From contig NZ_JAUCZF010000009.1 in the NCBI RefSeq assembly GCF_030373245.1, positions 1 through 64,000 on the forward strand: 64,000 nt of DNA, given 5' to 3'. Made by a program: the position numbers and the translations under genes. The DNA is from Hydrogenophaga sp. (GTDB lineage: Bacteria; Pseudomonadota; Gammaproteobacteria; Burkholderiales; Burkholderiaceae_C). The notes below the pieces were generated by a model. It searched no databases and was not told the origin of the DNA. It worked only from the letters and a program-made list of their open reading frames with translations. Below, piece by piece: positions 15,712 through 25,650 of this stretch (position 1 is its first letter; each line of letters starts with the position of its first letter).

Positions 15712-16581
15712 ATGGCCACCGAGCACACCTGCACGCCAGTGGCAGCGATGCCCTGGCCGGTGAGCAGCCCGTTTCGCATGCGCCCGGGTCTGACCCGACT
15801 GGAAGCGGCCCAGACCCCAACCTTGTTTCTGCGCGATGGCCTCGCGCCTGCGTATGCAGCCCAGAAGCAGGCAGTGCTGCGCGGGCACCGAGAGATTGCC
15901 CAGGTCGGCGAGGCCGATCCGACGGTGCTTGCTGCGATCGCCGAAGCCTATGCGGCCCAAACGGGTGTGCGGCTGGCGCCCGAGGCCGACGCACTGGCGC
16001 TGGGCATGCAGGAAGATTTTGTGATCCTGCACGACGAGCCAGGGCAGGCCGGTCCCGATTTGTGCACCCGCTTTCTCTCGGTGTGTTTTCCTTCCAACTG
16101 GGCGCCGGTCGAGAAGCTCGGCCTGGACTTCACCGCCATCCATGTCCCGGTGGCCGACAACGTGCTGCTGCAAGCCGGTGCGCGCGGCATTGTGCACTTG
16201 GCCTTTCGCCAGGCGCCGATGCTGCGTCATGTCTGGCTGCTCACCCCCAGCGGCGACCTGGCACAGCATCCCCAGACCCGCCGCTTGCGCTGGGACGACG
16301 CGTTGCGGCAGGCCGACGCAAGAGGCGGTGACCTGATTGACCAGGTGTTCTTCCGCGTGGAGCGCCACACCACGCTGCCGCTGCCCCAGTATCAGCGCGC
16401 GGTTTTCCTGATCCGGGTGATGGTGGCGCCGCTGACCGAAACGCTGAGGGTGACGCCAGACCGTGCCTCCGAAATGCTGGCCGCGCTCGAATCCATGAGC
16501 GAGGCCGTGGTGGCCTACCGGGGCATGACAGCGGTTCGATCGCGCCTGCTCGCCGAACTCGCGCGCCTGTCATTCGCCTGA
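15712..16581 (+). CDS. Heme-dependent oxidative N-demethylase alpha-type protein (DUF3445)
   Basis: A 289-residue protein matching DUF3445. Evidence is the opening PFRMRPGL, the internal QEDFVILHD and FCxFPSNW-like VCFPSNW, and the C-terminal signature VERHTTLPLPQ followed by FLIRVMVAPL. In the characterised DMA/N-demethylase system this subunit carries heme and works with reductase and other subunits that oxidise secondary amines. None of those partners is next to it here; the gene stands just downstream of the NhaR-like regulator (5-bp gap), so the two are likely co-transcribed. Substrate unknown. Confidence 0.8.
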   Translation: MATEHTCTPVAAMPWPVSSPFRMRPGLTRLEAAQTPTLFLRDGLAPAYAAQKQAVLRGHREIAQVGEADPTVLAAIAEAYAAQTGVRLAPEADALALGMQEDFVILHDEPGQAGPDLCTRFLSVCFPSNWAPVEKLGLDFTAIHVPVADNVLLQAGARGIVHLAFRQAPMLRHVWLLTPSGDLAQHPQTRRLRWDDALRQADARGGDLIDQVFFRVERHTTLPLPQYQRAVFLIRVMVAPLTETLRVTPDRASEMLAALESMSEAVVAYRGMTAVRSRLLAELARLSFA

Positions 16582-16625
16582 TGCAGTGCCTACCCAGCCG
16601 GGCTGTTGGGGGCAGCTCCCTAGAT

Positions 16626-16642
16626 TTGTTGCACCGCAACAA
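16626..16642. promoter_or_regulatory. PhaR-type operator, site 1
   Basis: Perfect inverted repeat TTGTTGC-ACC-GCAACAA upstream of the phasin gene. It fits the TGC-N3-GCA motif bound by the PHB-responsive repressor PhaR, known to repress phasin genes. Confidence 0.65.
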
Positions 16643-16683
16643 AAAGCCTTGCCAAGTTGGCGATTACCCGTAGAATCCAACCA

Positions 16684-16698
16684 TGCTGCACTGCAACA
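16684..16698. promoter_or_regulatory. PhaR-type operator, site 2
   Basis: TGCTGCACTGCAACA, a second TGC-N3-GCA motif 58 bp after the first, in the phasin promoter region. Confidence 0.55.
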
Positions 16699-16776
16699 TA
16701 GATCATCGATCTGATGCTTGTTGCCCGGGCAGTTCTTCTGTCCCCACCCTTCTGCAAACCCTTTAAGGAAACCGAA

Positions 16777-17319
16777 ATGAAAAACCCCGCTGAACAATTC
16801 GTCGCCACCAACAAGGCCAACATGGAAGCCTTTGAAGGCGCCCTCGGTCAGGCATACGCTGGCATGGAAAAGCTGGTCGAGCTCAACATGGCCGCCACCA
16901 AGGCTGCCCTGGGCGAGTCCTTTGGCCACGCCAAGGCCGTGATGTCGGTCAAGACACCCCAGGAATTCATGACGCTGCAAACCGGCTTCTTCCAGCCACT
17001 GGCTGAAAAGTCGGTCGCCTACTTCCAGCACGTGCAGAGCATCGCCACCGAGGGCAGCGCCGGCTTCACGCAGCAGGTCGAAGCCAACCTGGCAGAAGCC
17101 CAGAAGGCGTTTGGCGCTTCTGTGGACCAGATGGCCAAAAACGCACCGGCTGGCTCCGAAGCCGCTGTGGCCGCTTTCCAGAGCGCGCTGAGCAACAGCC
17201 AGAAGGCGATCGAGTCGGCCCAGGCCACGATCAAGAAGGCCGCCGAGTCGGCACAAGCCAATTTCGCGGCAGCGTCCAAGCAGGCCGCCGCCATGGGCAA
17301 GAAGGCCGCCAAGGTCTGA
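16777..17319 (+). CDS. phaP: Phasin (polyhydroxyalkanoate granule protein)
   Basis: A 180-residue, helix-rich, alanine- and glutamine-rich protein of the phasin_2 family (pattern PAEQFVATNKANMEAF...GMEKLVELNMAATKAALGE, then SVDQMAKNAPAGSEAAVAAFQSAL). Phasins coat PHB granules and control their number and size. The chosen ATG follows an AAGGAAACC ribosome site; the longer reading from 16714 would run through the promoter. Two PhaR-type palindromes upstream point to derepression when PHB accumulates. A strong bidirectional terminator follows at 17350. Confidence 0.93.
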   Translation: MKNPAEQFVATNKANMEAFEGALGQAYAGMEKLVELNMAATKAALGESFGHAKAVMSVKTPQEFMTLQTGFFQPLAEKSVAYFQHVQSIATEGSAGFTQQVEANLAEAQKAFGASVDQMAKNAPAGSEAAVAAFQSALSNSQKAIESAQATIKKAAESAQANFAAASKQAAAMGKKAAKV

Positions 17320-17349
17320 TGCTTCGCCTGCCCGTCTGGCAGGCACAAG

Positions 17350-17377
17350 AAAAAAGGCGCCCTTGGGCGCCTTTTTT
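17350..17377. terminator. Bidirectional rho-independent terminator
   Basis: AAAAAAGGCGCCC-TT-GGGCGCCTTTTTT: a 13-bp perfect stem with A and T tracts on the two sides, between the convergent phasin gene and the heme-binding-like gene. Confidence 0.95.
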
Positions 17378-17412
17378 GTTGGCTGCTGGCCGCATCGGCC
17401 GTGAGCCACCGA

Positions 17413-17907
17413 TCAGAACTCGATCTTGTCGGCAATCGCTTTGATGCCAGCTCGGGCACAGGCATCGTCGGCCTCGCCACCCGGTGCGCCTGAAACGCCA
17501 ATCGCACCAAAAATGGAGCCGCCGCCCTCGATCACCACCCCACCGCCGATGGCCAGCATGCGCGGCGTGTTGCGGATGCCGCTCATGGGCTTGCCAGCCT
17601 GGGTTTCGTTGGCCAGGTCCAGGGTCGAGGTGCGAAAGCTCGCGGCGGTCCAGGCTTTGTCGGTGGCCACCTGCAATGTGTGTGCGCCAGCGAACCGGTC
17701 GCGCAGGAACACCTGGGTCAGGCCGGAGCGATCAACCACCGCCACGCCGATCTGAAAACCCTGGGCGCGGCAGCTTGCCAGCGCGGCCTGGGCAGCGATC
17801 AGCGCGGTCTCTGGCGTGAGGGTCTTGATCTGGAAGGTCGGAGCCTGGGTCTGGGCCATCACAGGCAGGGCGGTGGCCAGGGCGAGGGTGAGCAAAGCTT
17901 GGCGCAT
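17413..17907 (-). CDS. Exported GlcG/HbpS-type heme-binding-like protein
   Basis: A 164-residue protein with a signal peptide (MRQALLTLALATALPVMAQ) followed by a GlcG/HbpS domain: ETALIAAQAALASCRAQGFQIGVAVVDRSG, then DKAWTAASF, the Gly-rich GGGVVIEGGGSIFGAIGVSGA and a DDACARAGI end. HbpS-type proteins bind heme or sense redox stress; GlcG is of unknown role in glycolate use. The predicted location is the periplasm. The start at 17907 places the signal peptide at the N-terminus. It stands alone on its strand and ends at the terminator shared with phaP. Confidence 0.85.
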   Translation of the reverse strand: MRQALLTLALATALPVMAQTQAPTFQIKTLTPETALIAAQAALASCRAQGFQIGVAVVDRSGLTQVFLRDRFAGAHTLQVATDKAWTAASFRTSTLDLANETQAGKPMSGIRNTPRMLAIGGGVVIEGGGSIFGAIGVSGAPGGEADDACARAGIKAIADKIEF

Positions 17908-18148
17908 GGGGATCTCCTTTGGTTTGGACAACGGCGGCCCGCCAATCAGGGGCCACCTCAATCCATGCTATTGCGCGAACGGGAAAAGGCACTGATGCAG
18001 GTCAAGTCCGCCAACTTGCTCACGCCAGGCGCAGCCGCAATCCCAGCGAAATCCCCCCAGGCGGGGAATTCCCCACTATGCTCAAAAACCCATGGCCTGC
18101 GCCGCAGGCCCAGCCCCTTCACCACCCCACCTGCAGACACCCGAATTC

Positions 18149-18994
18149 ATGGCGAGCGATCTGGACACGGTGCGCACTTTGCGTGCCCTTTTTGGCGACC
18201 TGCCGCGCCCACCGCAGGGGCTCTCCAGTGAAGAGTCCGTGGCCTGGCTCGAGCGCGCCATGGCCGACTTCGAAGGCGGCGACCTCGCCTACAGCATCGA
18301 GCACACCTCGCGCAGTGCCATGCTCGACCTCATCCTGCGCTTGCGGGAAGATGGATACCTACAAGAAGACGCTGCGTTCGACAAACTGCTGATCCAGGTG
18401 GCCACGCCAGAGGGCCGCCAGCTGTTCATGGACTGGTGCATCCACGCGCAGAAAAGCGCGGACGCCACCGCCCGGTTGCTCAACCGCGTCAAGCCTGCCT
18501 GGCGCGAGCCCGCGCCGCTGTACCAGGCCGACGTTGTCGACATCCGCCGCTTTGTCGACGGCGTCCCCAGCGGCCCGGGGCCGCTTTACGCGGAGTACGC
18601 AGCACGCCAGGACGTGCAGGCGATCGGGGTGTTCGCCGACCCGCCCGACACTGTTTACGAGTTTCCCTGGGGCTTTGTCACCGAGTCCGACGACGGGTGG
18701 TCCGTGTATGTGGCCGAAGTCTGGCGTGAGGGCACGGTGGGTTCCTTCGAACGGTTTCTGAGCGCCTGGCAACTGGAGACCGCGGTGCGTGCCGATGGTC
18801 TGCAGGCCACGGCGTTTGTGCCTGAGGGCCTGAGCGCTGACGCCGGCATCACCCATTTCAGCAGCCTCAATCTCAACGCCACCGATCCCGCTGCATTGCG
18901 CCAGTGGGTGGGCGAAGTCTTTCTGGCCCATATGCTGCCCACCATGGCTGCGCGCGTACTGGACCCGAACTACGATTTTCCCGACGCCTGGTGA
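18149..18994 (+). CDS. Conserved hypothetical protein
   Basis: A 281-residue soluble protein I cannot assign. The N-terminal third is helical and acidic (EESVAWLERAMADFEGGDLAYSIEHTSRSAMLDLILRLREDGYL); the middle is mixed; the last third is rich in strands. There is no signal peptide, no membrane segment and no metal motif. The ATG at 18149 is the first with a plausible N-terminus; the reading open from 18092 adds a low-complexity Pro/Ala segment. Neighbours (heme-binding-like gene, LMW phosphatase) give no functional clue. Confidence 0.6.
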   Translation: MASDLDTVRTLRALFGDLPRPPQGLSSEESVAWLERAMADFEGGDLAYSIEHTSRSAMLDLILRLREDGYLQEDAAFDKLLIQVATPEGRQLFMDWCIHAQKSADATARLLNRVKPAWREPAPLYQADVVDIRRFVDGVPSGPGPLYAEYAARQDVQAIGVFADPPDTVYEFPWGFVTESDDGWSVYVAEVWREGTVGSFERFLSAWQLETAVRADGLQATAFVPEGLSADAGITHFSSLNLNATDPAALRQWVGEVFLAHMLPTMAARVLDPNYDFPDAW

Positions 18995-19013
18995 GCGGTC
19001 GGCGTGAGCCGAC

Positions 19014-19511
19014 TCAGTGGCGGCGGCTCAGCCGCTGCTGCACGTGCTGCAGGAGCCCTGCACAGCCGTCTTCCACCAGGTCCAGCACCACTTCGAACCC
19101 GCTCGCGCCGCCCTGGTAGGGATCGGGTACCACGGGGCTGTCGTGCTGCTGGAAAAACTCGGCCAGGCGGCGCAGCTTGCGCTGGTGAGGTGGTGGGCAC
19201 AGCTGCCCGGCCAGGGCGAGGTTGTCCCAATCCATCGCCAGCACGAGGTCGAAGTCGGCAAAGTCCTGCGCGGTGAGCTGGCGTGAGCGCTGAGCCGAGA
19301 GGTCGTAGCCGCGTTGCAGCGCGTGGGCCTGGGTGCGCGTGTCGGGCGGGTGGCCGACATGAAAGCCGTGGGTGCCAGCCGAGTCCACCTGCACCAGCTC
19401 GCTCAACCCCGCCGCGCGCACCTGCGCTTCGAACACGCCTTGCGCGGTCGGGCTGCGACAGATGTTTCCCATGCAGACAAAAAGCACACGGTAGGGGACG
19501 CTGGCGCTCAC
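19014..19511 (-). CDS. Low-molecular-weight protein tyrosine phosphatase
   Basis: A 165-residue enzyme with the LMW-PTP P-loop CMGNICRS near residue 12 (catalytic Cys, phosphate-binding Arg) and the general acid in DPYQGG near residue 125. It hydrolyses phosphotyrosine; bacterial members often act with exopolysaccharide tyrosine kinases, but none is adjacent. The GTG at 19511 was chosen because a GAAAGG ribosome site lies just upstream and the family begins close to the P-loop. An ATG at 19553 would add 14 residues. Confidence 0.92.
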   Translation of the reverse strand: MSASVPYRVLFVCMGNICRSPTAQGVFEAQVRAAGLSELVQVDSAGTHGFHVGHPPDTRTQAHALQRGYDLSAQRSRQLTAQDFADFDLVLAMDWDNLALAGQLCPPPHQRKLRRLAEFFQQHDSPVVPDPYQGGASGFEVVLDLVEDGCAGLLQHVQQRLSRRH

Positions 19512-19613
19512 GGGGGCCTTTCGGTGAAATTCCAAGCCAATCATTCTGCCCAACTGAACAGACTGGGCGGAGCCTCGGGTTTCTCTCGAAACAGCGCGCT
19601 GGCGGGCGAGGTA

Positions 19614-20555
19614 TCAGCCCCACACGGCATCGAGCGCGTCCCAGGCGCGAGCCACCACCGGCTCTTCGGCGCGTGAGGCGAGACAGACGAAGCTCAAGTC
19701 GCACTCCAGCGCCACCTGATCGGCAATCACCAGCCCGCGGGCCTGCGCTTCTCGGATCGCGATCGAATCGCGCACCAGCGACAGGCCCACGCCGCTTCGC
19801 ACCAGGTCGAGCATCGAAGCTTCCTGGTCGACCAGCGCCACCCGCCGCGGCTCGACCCCGGTGAGCGAGCCCGGTCCGAACAGCCGCCGCTGCAGGCGAT
19901 GGTGCGCACTGGCTGCCGGCGTGGCCAGCCAGGGCAGCGCGGCCAGCGCTTTCCAGTCCTTGCCTCTCACCTGCGGACCCCAGCCTGCCGGGGCGAGCAC
20001 GCGGTAGGTGAAACGGGTGAGTGGGCGCAGCCGGTGCGTGGCTCCCGGCGCGGCGTGGATCGGGTCTTGCGGCAGGTCGAGGAAAAAGCCCACGTCCAGG
20101 TCTCCGCGGTCAATTTGCGCCAGCACGTTGCCGCTCATGCCCTGGCGCAGTTCAGTGCCCACCTGCGGGCTGGTCTCGACCAGCTGCTTGAGAAATGCGC
20201 CCAGGCGGATGAACTCGGGGTCGAGGATGGTGCCGATGCGCAGCGTGCCGCGAACCGTGGTGTGCAGGCCCGCAGCGGCGTGGCCAAAGTCGGCGAGGGC
20301 ACTGAGCGCCTTGTCGGCCAGTGGCAGCAGGGCTGCACCATCGGCGGTGAGCGCCATGCCTTGTGGGGTGCGCGTGAAGAGCGGCAGACCGGTGGCTTCA
20401 GCCAGGGTCTTGAGCTGCAGGCTGACCGCAGGCTGGCTCAGGTGCAGCCGGGCTGCAGCCCGTGACACGCTGCCTTCGCGCGCCACCGCCGCGAAGGCGC
20501 GCAGGGTTTGCGGATCGATGCGGGCGGGCAAGGTGGTGAGGACGGCAGGTTTCAT
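19614..20555 (-). CDS. LysR-type regulator divergent from mmsA
   Basis: A 313-residue LysR-type protein: winged HTH at residues about 14-72 ([40 protein letters not shown]), then a substrate-binding-like domain. Its start is 90 bp from the divergent mmsA gene, the standard layout for a LysR activator of a catabolic operon. The shared region holds two TTTGCGCA motifs (20555 and 20607 areas) that could be its sites. It probably senses a valine- or beta-alanine-derived metabolite; that is inference from the neighbour. Confidence 0.88.
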   Translation of the reverse strand: MKPAVLTTLPARIDPQTLRAFAAVAREGSVSRAAARLHLSQPAVSLQLKTLAEATGLPLFTRTPQGMALTADGAALLPLADKALSALADFGHAAAGLHTTVRGTLRIGTILDPEFIRLGAFLKQLVETSPQVGTELRQGMSGNVLAQIDRGDLDVGFFLDLPQDPIHAAPGATHRLRPLTRFTYRVLAPAGWGPQVRGKDWKALAALPWLATPAASAHHRLQRRLFGPGSLTGVEPRRVALVDQEASMLDLVRSGVGLSLVRDSIAIREAQARGLVIADQVALECDLSFVCLASRAEEPVVARAWDALDAVWG

Positions 20556-20644
20556 ATTTGCGCAGCTTATACGGCGTTTTGCAGCATTTGATTGGATTTC
20601 TGCTCAAAATTTGCGCACACTGGCGGTTAGTACGGAGATTCCTC

Positions 20645-22156
<1,512 letters not shown>

Positions 22157-22158
22157 TC

Positions 22159-22437
22159 ATGTTTGCCAATTTGTTTTGGGGCGGGCTGGGTGCCCTGTTG
22201 GTCTGGATCGGCTGGGATACCTTTCGAGGAGGCAACTGGTGGAAGCGTCTCCCCGTGGATCAGCAGGACGCTGTGATCGGACTGCCATCTGCCCTACCTA
22301 ATGAGGCAAATCAGGACGGGCGGGTGTATCTGCGCAACCGATTCGGAGGCTTCTTGTCGGCCTCCCCGCTGATGGGCTTGGCAGCAGCGCTGGCGGGTGC
22401 CTTCATGCTGGCGTTCAGCGTTGGGCTGATTGAGTAG
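22159..22437 (+). CDS. Small membrane protein
   Basis: A 92-residue protein with an N-terminal hydrophobic segment (ANLFWGGLGALLVWIGWDTF) and another at the C-terminus (LMGLAAALAGAFMLAFSVGLIE), with a charged loop between. I do not recognise the family. It lies 2 bp after the mmsA stop (a GTG at 22153 overlapping that stop is also possible) and overlaps the DUF2007-like gene, so it is part of the same transcript. Confidence 0.65.
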   Translation: MFANLFWGGLGALLVWIGWDTFRGGNWWKRLPVDQQDAVIGLPSALPNEANQDGRVYLRNRFGGFLSASPLMGLAAALAGAFMLAFSVGLIE

Positions 22438-22726
22438 CGCCGTGACCGATGGCAACAGCGCGTATGACCCTGATTTGGGTGACTGGAAAACGCTGATCAC
22501 TGTGTTCAGCCCCACCGAGGCCTACCTGTTGCGCGGGGTGCTGCAAGCGGCTGGTGTGCCGGCTTCGGTGGCCGATGCGCACCTGGTGCAAGCCCATGGC
22601 CTGCTCGCGCCGGCGATTCCGGTGCGGGTCCAGGTGCCGGAGCAGCGCATGGACCAGGGCAAGCAGGTGCTGGCGGCTTTCGAGCGCGGCGACTATGGGC
22701 TGAGCGAAGACGAGGTGCATGAATGA
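22430..22726 (+). CDS. DUF2007-type putative signal-transducing protein
   Basis: A 98-residue protein with the DUF2007 pattern: WKTLITVFSPTEAYLLRGVLQAAGVPASVADAH, then IPVRVQVPEQRMDQGKQVLAAFERGDY. Such proteins are small soluble ferredoxin-like folds of unknown role. The start is uncertain: TTG at 22430 or GTG at 22442; neither has a strong ribosome site. It overlaps the next gene by four bases (ATGA). Confidence 0.7.
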   Translation: MSSAVTDGNSAYDPDLGDWKTLITVFSPTEAYLLRGVLQAAGVPASVADAHLVQAHGLLAPAIPVRVQVPEQRMDQGKQVLAAFERGDYGLSEDEVHE

Positions 22727-24393
22727 CCACCGCCACGAACGACCTCACGTTTGACTTCATCGTGGTCGGCGCTGGCACCGCAGGCTGCCTGCTGGCCAAC
22801 CGGCTCAGCGCCAACCCCAGCCAACGCGTGTTGCTGATCGAGGCCGGCCGCCGGGACGACTACCACTGGATCCACATCCCCGTGGGCTATCTGTATTGCA
22901 TCGGCAACCCGCGCACCGACTGGCTCTACCAGACCGAGCCCGATGCCGGGCTCAACGGTCGGCGCCTGCGCTACCCGCGAGGCCTGGGGCTGGGCGGCTG
23001 CTCCAGCATCAACGGCATGATTTACATGCGCGGCCAGGCGCGCGACTACGACGGCTGGGCACAGCTCACCGGCGACGAAGCCTGGACCTGGGCCAACGCA
23101 TTGCCCGACTTCAAAGCCCACGAAGACCACCACCGGCTCGATGCCCAGGCCGATCCAGCTTTCGCCGCGCTGCACGGTAACGGCCGACGCGGCAGCACAG
23201 GTGAATGGCGCATCGAAAAGCAGCGCCTGCGCTGGGACGTGCTCGAGGCTTTTGCACAGGCCGCGCAGCAAGCCGGCTTGCCCGCGAGCAGCGACTTCAA
23301 CACCGGCGACAACGAAGGTGTGGGCTACTTCGAAGTGAACCAGAAGTCAGGCTGGCGCTGGAACGCAAGCAAGGCGTTTCTGCGCCCGATTGCGCAGCGG
23401 TCCAACCTGACGGTGTGGACACAGACTCGCGTGAAGCGGCTGACGCTGGCGCGCGATGGCGCGGGTGCGCTGCGCTGCACCGGGGCCGAGCTGGTGCGCG
23501 GCGGGCAAAACGTCACTGTATCCTGTGCGCGCGAGCTGGTGTTGAGCGCGGGCAGCGTGAACTCGCCGCAGATTCTGCAGCTCTCGGGCATTGGCCCGGC
23601 GAGCCTGCTGCGCCAACACGGTGTCGACGTTCAGCACGATCTGCCGGGCGTGGGTGAAAACCTGCAAGACCATTTGCAGATCCGCACCGTGTTCAAGGTG
23701 ACCGGGGCCAAGACGCTCAACACGCTGGCGAACTCGCTTTGGGGCAAGGCGATGATCGGGCTGGAGTACGCACTCAAGCGGACCGGCCCCATGAGCATGG
23801 CGCCCAGCCAGCTCGGCGCGTTCACTCGCAGCAGCCCGGACCAGCCGCATCCGAACATCGAATACCACGTGCAGCCGCTGAGCCTGGATGCGTTTGGCGA
23901 GCCGCTGCACAGCTTCCCCGCCTTCACTGCCAGCGTGTGCAACCTCAATCCGACCAGCCGCGGCCATGTGCGCATCCAGAGCCCGAGTTTTGAACATCCG
24001 CCTGCGATCGCGCCGCAGTACCTGAGCACGCCGGAGGATCGGCAGGTCGCGGCCGACAGCCTGCGCGTGACGCGGCGCATCGTGGCCCAGCCGGCGCTGG
24101 CGAAATACCAACCGGAAGAATTCAAACCTGGCGTGCAGTTCCAGACCGACGAGGAACTGGCCCGTCTGGCGGGTGACATCGCCAGCACCATCTTCCACCC
24201 GGTGGGCACCACAAAAATGGGCCGTGCGGATGACCCGATGGCCGTGGTGGACAGCCACCTGAAGGTCCGCGGCGTGGCGGGGCTGCGCGTGGTCGATGCC
24301 GGCGTCATGCCCACCATCACCAGCGGCAACACCAACAGCCCCACGTTGATGATTGCGGAGAAGGCGGCGCGCTGGATGGTGGAAGGCCGCTGA
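22723..24393 (+). CDS. GMC-family FAD oxidoreductase (choline dehydrogenase-like)
   Basis: A 556-residue flavoenzyme. The Rossmann FAD motif is VVGAGTAGCLLANRLS (residues about 14-29), the GMC signature 1 region is RGLGLGGCSSINGMIYMRG, signature 2 is SAGSVNSPQILQLSGIG, and the C-terminal catalytic His region is FHPVGTTKMG with a late ITSGNTNSPTLMIAE. GMC enzymes oxidise alcohols; the sequence is most like choline or other alcohol dehydrogenases. Coupling to mmsA in the same operon suggests it may feed an aldehyde or acid intermediate, which is inference. Confidence 0.9.
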   Translation: MTTATNDLTFDFIVVGAGTAGCLLANRLSANPSQRVLLIEAGRRDDYHWIHIPVGYLYCIGNPRTDWLYQTEPDAGLNGRRLRYPRGLGLGGCSSINGMIYMRGQARDYDGWAQLTGDEAWTWANALPDFKAHEDHHRLDAQADPAFAALHGNGRRGSTGEWRIEKQRLRWDVLEAFAQAAQQAGLPASSDFNTGDNEGVGYFEVNQKSGWRWNASKAFLRPIAQRSNLTVWTQTRVKRLTLARDGAGALRCTGAELVRGGQNVTVSCARELVLSAGSVNSPQILQLSGIGPASLLRQHGVDVQHDLPGVGENLQDHLQIRTVFKVTGAKTLNTLANSLWGKAMIGLEYALKRTGPMSMAPSQLGAFTRSSPDQPHPNIEYHVQPLSLDAFGEPLHSFPAFTASVCNLNPTSRGHVRIQSPSFEHPPAIAPQYLSTPEDRQVAADSLRVTRRIVAQPALAKYQPEEFKPGVQFQTDEELARLAGDIASTIFHPVGTTKMGRADDPMAVVDSHLKVRGVAGLRVVDAGVMPTITSGNTNSPTLMIAEKAARWMVEGR

Positions 24394-24599
24394 CAGGCGC
24401 CCCCTCGAACCCGCCGCTCATCGCTGGCGAACCACCGTTCACCAAGGGAAAGCCCGGGTGCACAAGCCTGGTGCGCGCCGTTACATTGAGCAGGACTCGC
24501 ACCAGCGCACCGCGCTGACGACCGCGGGAGGACCGAGGAGACAACCCTGTCCAGGCGCCACCCCAGCCGCCGCGTCCCAAGAGATGCAAACCACCACGA

Positions 24600-24626
24600 C
24601 CGACCCCACAAGGGTCGGTTTTGTTT
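24600..24626 (+). terminator. Rho-independent terminator after the mmsA operon
   Basis: CCGACCC-CACAA-GGGTCGG followed by TTTTGTTTT. It ends the 300-bp gap between the GMC oxidoreductase and the TSUP gene, in which I see no other feature. Confidence 0.85.
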
Positions 24627-24693
24627 TGGGCGGTACGCCCGGGGGTGACAGTCACGCCGGTTGCGAGCCTATTGCGCGGCGACAATTCAACGC

Positions 24694-25449
24694 ATGGAAT
24701 TGCTGCTGGTCTCCACCGCCTCGTTTTTTGCCGGCTTTGTCGATTCCATCGTCGGCGGTGGCGGGCTCATTCTGGTGCCCGCGCTGTTCGCGGTCTTTCC
24801 CAATGCGCACCCGGCCACGCTGTTCGGCGTGAACAAGAGCGCCTCCATCTGGGGCACTGCAGCCGCCACAGTGCAATATGCCCGCCGGGTGCAAATGCCT
24901 TGGCGCGCGCTGTGGCCTGCGGCGATCGTGTGTTTTGCCGGCTCCATGTTCGGCGCCTGGACGGTCACCCAGATTTCGCCCGATTTCCTGCGCCGCCTGC
25001 TGCCGCTGATCCTGCTCGGCGTGTTGATCTACACGCTGGCGCGCAAAGACATGGGGCGCAACCACGCGCCGCGCTTCGCCGGGCGCCGCGAGGCCATGGC
25101 GGCTGCCACGCTGGGTGTGACCATCGGGTTTTACGACGGCTTTTTCGGCCCTGGCACCGGCAGCTTTTTCGTCTTCCTGTTCGTGCGCTGGCTGGGCTAC
25201 GACTTTCTGCACGCCAGTGCCAGCGCCAAGCTGCTCAACACCACGTCCAACCTGGCAGCCTTGCTGCTGTTCGCCGCCAAGGGCCATGTGTGGTGGCACC
25301 TGGCGCTGGCGATGGCGGTGGCCAACGTGGTGGGCAGCCTGATTGGCACGCGGCTGGCGCTCAAGCATGGCAGCGGCTTCGTGCGTGGGGCCTTCATCAT
25401 CGTGGTCGGCGCGTTGATTCTGAAGACGGGTTACGACGCCTGGGTGTGA
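24694..25449 (+). CDS. TSUP family (TauE/SafE-like) anion exporter
   Basis: A 251-residue protein with seven to eight predicted helices and the TSUP repeats: FFAGFVDSIVGGGGLILVPAL near the N-terminus (the GGGGL motif) and the matching second half GVTIGFYDGFFGPGTGSFFVFLFV. Family members export sulfite, sulfoacetate or related organosulfur anions. No sulfur genes are adjacent, so the substrate is open. The ATG at 24694 begins directly at the first helix. It is convergent with mrdA across a long inverted repeat. Confidence 0.87.
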   Translation: MELLLVSTASFFAGFVDSIVGGGGLILVPALFAVFPNAHPATLFGVNKSASIWGTAAATVQYARRVQMPWRALWPAAIVCFAGSMFGAWTVTQISPDFLRRLLPLILLGVLIYTLARKDMGRNHAPRFAGRREAMAAATLGVTIGFYDGFFGPGTGSFFVFLFVRWLGYDFLHASASAKLLNTTSNLAALLLFAAKGHVWWHLALAMAVANVVGSLIGTRLALKHGSGFVRGAFIIVVGALILKTGYDAWV

Positions 25450-25455
25450 TGTTCT

Positions 25456-25645
25456 CCCCCCGCGCCGCCTGCGGCGTCACCCCCCCAGGGGGCGATGCCT
25501 GCGGCCTGGCAAAGCCAGTTCCGCGGTATCCTGAGTGAAGGCATTGCACGCCGGAGGGGAAGTCGTTCCAGGGCACCGCGGGACCGGCTTTGCCGGGCCG
25601 CCAGTGCCGCCCCCTGGGGGTGACGCCGCAGGCGGCGCGGGGGGG
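25456..25645. repeat. Long inverted repeat made of two REP-like units
   Basis: Left arm 25456-25531 and right arm 25572-25645 are near-complements (CCCCCCGCGCCGCCTGCGGC against GCCGCAGGCGGCGCGGGGGG, and so on through GGCAAAGCC/GGCTTTGCC). They sit exactly between the convergent TSUP and mrdA genes. It may act as a terminator or be a REP pair. Confidence 0.75.
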
Positions 25646-25650
25646 TGCCG

